Source of the DNA: SCN-70-22 sp046327755
GTDB lineage: Bacteria > Gemmatimonadota > Gemmatimonadetes > Gemmatimonadales > Gemmatimonadaceae
Assembly (NCBI GenBank): GCA_046327755.1
Contig: JAXLXW010000004.1
Location: 372,001 to 436,000 of the forward strand
Length of the DNA stretch: 64,000 nt
Direction of reading: 5' to 3'
In this document: positions 60,576 to 64,000 of the stretch, piece after piece
Numbering within the stretch: position 1 is the stretch's first letter
Layout of the letters: every line of letters begins with the position of its first letter
Position numbers and translations under genes: made by a program
Notes under the pieces: model-generated
Databases searched by the model: none
What the model was told of the DNA's origin: nothing
What the model saw: the letters and a program-made list of their open reading frames with translations, nothing else

Positions 60576-63500
60576 GTGACGACGCCGTCCCCAACCTCAC
60601 TTCCCGAATCGCGGACCGTGGTCCTTCACACGCTCGGCACCGTCGAACTGCGGGAAGCGGAAACGGACACGCTGCTCCTCGGACTCGGGAAGCCGCTGGC
60701 GCTGCTGATCTTCCTGTCCGCGGCCCCCGGGCGCACGGCGTCGCGATCGCTCCTGATCTCGCTGCTCTGGTCGGATCTGGAGAGCGACGCGGCCAAGCAC
60801 GCGCTGCGCCAAACCATCTGGTACATCCGCCGGAAGGTGGGACGCGAGCTCCTCGTCGCGAACGGCGACACCCTGCAACTGATCCCCGAGGTCCGCGTCG
60901 ATCGCGATGCCCTCCTCTCGGCCTCGAGCGCCGGACAGCATGCCGAGGTGGTCGCGCGGTACACCGGGGCGTTCGTCCCCAACTTCGCCACGCCGGGGGG
61001 GAACGGCTTCGAGGACTGGTGCGCGCTGGAGCGTCGCCGCTTGCTGCAGGTCTTTCGACATGCGGCCGAGTCGACGATCACCGAGCAGCTGGCCAGGGGA
61101 CAGGCACGCTCGGCGGTCGAGCTGGCGCGACGCCTGCGCGACCAGGACCCATATGACGAGAGCGGATGGCGCTTGCTGCTCGAGGCATGCACGTCGGCGA
61201 ACGACGCGCTGGCGGCACGCGCGGAGGGCGAGGCGCTGGCGCAGCTCGCCGAGCGCGAGGAGCTGCAGCTCGAACCAGCGACGCGCGCCCTGCTCCGGCT
61301 CGCGCGCTCCGCGCCGGGAGACCGCAACGGCTCAACGGGCGCGCCGCAAACGCCACTGCAGGCGGGAGCGCTCGTGGGGCGCGAGGTCGTATTCTCCCAA
61401 TTGCTGGCCGCGTGGGAGCATGTGAGGGATGGCGGACGGCGACGCATCCACATCACCGGGCGCGCCGGGCTGGGGAAGTCGCGCCTGCTGCGCGACCTGG
61501 AGGCCAGGTTGCGGGCGATGCGGGCCAAGGTGGCCGTGGTCGGCGGAACGTACGGGGCGCGCGATGTCGCCTTTTCCCTCGCGGGCGAGCTTGCAGCGGC
61601 ACTGGCGCGACTGCCTGGTCGCCAGGCGGTGGCCGCGGCGACAGCCGCCACCCTGGTGGAGTTGAATCCGTCGCTGTCGACCTGGTTCGAGACGCTCCCG
61701 CGCGCGTCGTCGCGCGAGGATTTGCTTCGCGCGCGCACGCAAGCGATGCGCGAACTCGCGCTGGCGGTGGCGTTCGAGCATCCGGTCGCGATCCTGATCG
61801 ACGACCTGCACTGGGCGGACGAGCCGTCGTTGGCGCTGCTGGGGGCGCTGGCCGACGGGCTAGGCGAGGCGCGCGTGCTGTTGGTGACGACCGGGCGGAC
61901 CGAGGCGCGGCAGGTGGCAGTCGCGACGCACACCGAGACGCGCCACGTCACGCTGGAACCGTTGACGGTCGCGCAGGTCGAGGAGTTGGTGCTGTCGATC
62001 GCCGCGCTCCCCACCGAGGGGTGGGGGAGTCTGTTCTCCGGGGAGCTGTGGCGTACGTCGCGTGGCTCGCCGCTGCTGGCGCTGGAGACATTGCAGCTGC
62101 TGGAGGAGCGCGGCGTGCTGGAGCGCGTGGATGGCGCGTGGCGCTCGCAGGCGCCGGACGCCCTCCTGGCCGACCTTCGGGCCGGCGATGCGCTGCGCGG
62201 GCGACTGGAGGACCTGGAGCGTGGTGACAAGTGGCTGATCACGCTCCTCGCCGCCGCGGGGGCGCCGCTCGAGGAGGCCACGTTGATCGAGGCGAGCGAG
62301 CGCCCGGGCGATGAAGTGCGCGACCGCTTGCGGTGGTTGGAGTCGCGCGGGGTGGTGGTCGCGGTTGACGGTGCATGGCGCATGGGGCACGACGAGATCG
62401 GCGACGAAGTGCTGCGCATCGCCAACGTGGACGGCATCGCGCGCGCCGCGGCGCGCATCGGTGCGGCGATGCTGGCCCGCGACGCGGGTGACGAGCGCGG
62501 GATGCGACGCGCGGCGCAGCTGCTACGGACCGCTGGCGACGACGCGTCGCGCGGCGAGGTCTTTCGGCGGTTCGCGCGCCGGCGATTCGCCATGGGCGAT
62601 CGCCGCCCGCTGGAGGCGCTGGCGACGGAGCTGTTTGGCCCTACCACGCGAGAGCAGGAGGTGCGGGCGGTGGTGCGCGCCGCGCCCTTGAGCTGGCGGC
62701 TCGGCCTGGTCTCCGGATTGCGGCTGGCGAGTGCCACGCTCGGCGCCGTCGTGCTGCTTGCCATCGGCGCCTTCGTGGCGACGCGGCGCCCTGCCCCGCC
62801 GCCTCCCGATGCCGTGATGGGATTGGCGATTGTCACGCCCGAGGGGCACGTGACGTTCCAGCAGGTCGAGCTGCGCGAAGACGGGTGGCGCCCGCTGGAG
62901 CCGTTGCAGCCCGCCGCGTGGCCCGTGATTCCACCGTTCGACGTGGAATCGTCCAGCGGCTTCGAGGTCATCAAGCGCCCGGGGCACGACGAGATCATCA
63001 CGTCGCAGGCGATCAGCGACTCGGGGGTGATCGATCTCTTCCTGTACGGACGCCGGGGCTTCATTCGCCGTGTGGCCTCGCGCCCCGGCGACGACGGGGT
63101 GCCGCGCTTTGCACCGCGCGGCGACCGCCTCGTGTTCAACACCGCGCGATGGGACACGCTGAGCCACTACGACCTGGCGCTCTACGACTTCGCCACGGAC
63201 TCGGTCACGCAGCTGACGGAGGGGTGGCCCACCGACGACCAGCCTGCCTGGAATCCGAGCGGAACGCGCATTGCCTACAGCCGGGAACACTGGGGGGAGC
63301 GCCCGTTCGAGTTGTGCGTACGCGAGATGGCCAGCGGAAGCACGACCTGTCGCACCTTTGCAGGTGCAAACACCGGCTACGTCGCCGCGTGGCTCGATGA
63401 TGACCGGCTCGCGATTGTCCTCGTGACGGAAAGCGGTCGCGGCCTGCACGCGCTGCAGTGGTCGACGGGTGACCGCGTGGTGCTGAAGGACGGTGTGGTC

Positions 63501-64000
63501 GCGTTCTCAGGCGTGAGCCCGGACGGACGGTGGGCCGCCTGCGAGTGCGAAGCGCTCACCGACGGATCCACGCGCCTCATGGTCTTCCCGGTCCGCGCGT
63601 CGACGCTCGTGCGTCCGCTCGCGCTGGACGGTGTGCCGCCGGGAAGTGTGGTGAAGACGTTCTGGATCAGCAGCCAGGCCTCCGTCGAGCTGCAGGCCGA
63701 TCGCGTGCACATCACCGGTCCATCGGCGGTCCCGCCCGGGGTCCCCGTGCGGCTGCGCGCCGCACTTGCCGATGCGAGCGGACGGCCGCTGACCTATCAG
63801 GGGGCGCTACGCTGGAGGCTCTCCGACGCCATGGCCGGACGCGTCGACTCACTGAGCGGAGAACTCGTGCTCACCGGTCGGCGGCCGCGGGTCGTCGTGC
63901 ACGCGACTTCGGGCCCCACCGCGCGCGATTCGCTCACCATCACGCTCGCGCCCTTCGCCAGCACGCCGCGGTTTGTCGAGACATGGGCAGACACGGCGCT
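60576..64000 (+). CDS. Second transmembrane SARP-type regulator, cut by window end
   Basis: The frame is open from a GTG at 60576 to the window end (1141 codons) and is paralogous to the gene at 53040-57143. It has a winged helix plus BTAD (KPLALLIFLSAAPGR, KHALRQTIWYIRRKVG, then VDRDALL), an ATPase with Walker A GRAGLGKS (295-302) and Walker B AILIDDLHWAD (405-415), a transmembrane segment near 715 (LASATLGAVVLLAIGAFVA), a PD40-like propeller (PRFAPRGDRLVFNTARWD; PAWNPSGTRIAYSRE) and the beginning of the Ig/lectin-like part (ASTPRFVETWADTA). Roughly the last 200 residues should lie beyond the window. The GTG is supported by homology; no Shine-Dalgarno is clear. I checked the frame at Walker A, Walker B, the propeller and the end and saw no shift. 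Confidence 0.85.
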   Translation, partial: MTTPSPTSLPESRTVVLHTLGTVELREAETDTLLLGLGKPLALLIFLSAAPGRTASRSLLISLLWSDLESDAAKHALRQTIWYIRRKVGRELLVANGDTLQLIPEVRVDRDALLSASSAGQHAEVVARYTGAFVPNFATPGGNGFEDWCALERRRLLQVFRHAAESTITEQLARGQARSAVELARRLRDQDPYDESGWRLLLEACTSANDALAARAEGEALAQLAEREELQLEPATRALLRLARSAPGDRNGSTGAPQTPLQAGALVGREVVFSQLLAAWEHVRDGGRRRIHITGRAGLGKSRLLRDLEARLRAMRAKVAVVGGTYGARDVAFSLAGELAAALARLPGRQAVAAATAATLVELNPSLSTWFETLPRASSREDLLRARTQAMRELALAVAFEHPVAILIDDLHWADEPSLALLGALADGLGEARVLLVTTGRTEARQVAVATHTETRHVTLEPLTVAQVEELVLSIAALPTEGWGSLFSGELWRTSRGSPLLALETLQLLEERGVLERVDGAWRSQAPDALLADLRAGDALRGRLEDLERGDKWLITLLAAAGAPLEEATLIEASERPGDEVRDRLRWLESRGVVVAVDGAWRMGHDEIGDEVLRIANVDGIARAAARIGAAMLARDAGDERGMRRAAQLLRTAGDDASRGEVFRRFARRRFAMGDRRPLEALATELFGPTTREQEVRAVVRAAPLSWRLGLVSGLRLASATLGAVVLLAIGAFVATRRPAPPPPDAVMGLAIVTPEGHVTFQQVELREDGWRPLEPLQPAAWPVIPPFDVESSSGFEVIKRPGHDEIITSQAISDSGVIDLFLYGRRGFIRRVASRPGDDGVPRFAPRGDRLVFNTARWDTLSHYDLALYDFATDSVTQLTEGWPTDDQPAWNPSGTRIAYSREHWGERPFELCVREMASGSTTCRTFAGANTGYVAAWLDDDRLAIVLVTESGRGLHALQWSTGDRVVLKDGVVAFSGVSPDGRWAACECEALTDGSTRLMVFPVRASTLVRPLALDGVPPGSVVKTFWISSQASVELQADRVHITGPSAVPPGVPVRLRAALADASGRPLTYQGALRWRLSDAMAGRVDSLSGELVLTGRRPRVVVHATSGPTARDSLTITLAPFASTPRFVETWADTA

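Noticed and set aside
60626..63157. 843-codon open frame on the minus strand
   Set aside because: It is Ser/Arg/Ala-rich low-complexity sequence antisense to the second SARP-type gene, whose plus-strand frame has clear Walker motifs and homology to the gene at 53040.

Overview
The window is a G+C-rich stretch (roughly 70% by eye) of a Gram-negative-type chromosome. It encodes many exported, lipobox-bearing and twin-arginine proteins, two duplicated-orphan MacB/FtsX permeases, membrane-anchored SARP-type regulators with beta-propellers, DUF1552/DUF1592 cytochrome genes and NHL-repeat proteins. Together these suggest Gemmatimonadota, with Acidobacteriota a weaker alternative; no rRNA or marker gene is present to prove it. 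I found no tRNA, rRNA, CRISPR array, transposase or phage gene.

Layout. 1-3.2 kb: end of a DinB-family gene (+), then a minus-strand run of a stand-alone LytTR protein, a PHP-domain exported hydrolase, a DUF4184 membrane protein and a coiled-coil membrane protein. 3.4-11.3 kb: a periplasmic redox neighbourhood with an NHL propeller, a HupE/UreJ-like membrane protein fused to cytochrome c, a PQQ-dependent dehydrogenase, a Tat-exported HisC-like aminotransferase and a second NHL protein. 11.4-18.4 kb: GGDEF protein, SRPBCC protein, ADOP permease, YaeQ, an alpha/beta-hydrolase-like lipoprotein and an RNase H-fold protein. 18.7-24.8 kb: a tightly coupled four-gene operon of surface proteins carrying bacterial Ig-like, cohesin-like and TIG-like domains and a BNR/sortilin propeller ending in a dockerin. 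25.0-31.5 kb: a cytochrome c gene, then a minus-strand DUF1592-cytochrome / DUF1552 / ankyrin operon.

31.7-37.3 kb: an exported HpcH/HpaI-like protein, a small unknown protein, an exported creatininase-like protein, phosphoglucomutase, a small basic protein and a YtxJ-type bacilliredoxin. 37.4-47.6 kb: signalling, with two divergent multi-PAS histidine kinases (one hybrid), an exported protein, and a LytS-type kinase plus LytTR regulator followed by a TPR protein. 47.7-53.0 kb: a second ADOP permease, a KirBac-like channel with an altered selectivity filter and a CPA1 Na+/H+ antiporter. 53.0-64.0 kb: two paralogous transmembrane SARP regulators (the second cut by the window end) flanking a MASE1 hybrid histidine kinase whose Shine-Dalgarno lies in a strong hairpin.

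Two sequence-level signals cut across the genes. (1) The heptamer GTTAGGC/GCCTAAC occurs 34 times in both orientations, in coding and non-coding DNA. In coding frames it almost always appears as the otherwise rare codon TTA followed by GGC (Leu-Gly). (2) A G/A-rich tandem-repeat family (units GACGGGA or GACGAGAA), often with a short GC-rich hairpin, abuts stop or start codons at several gene borders.
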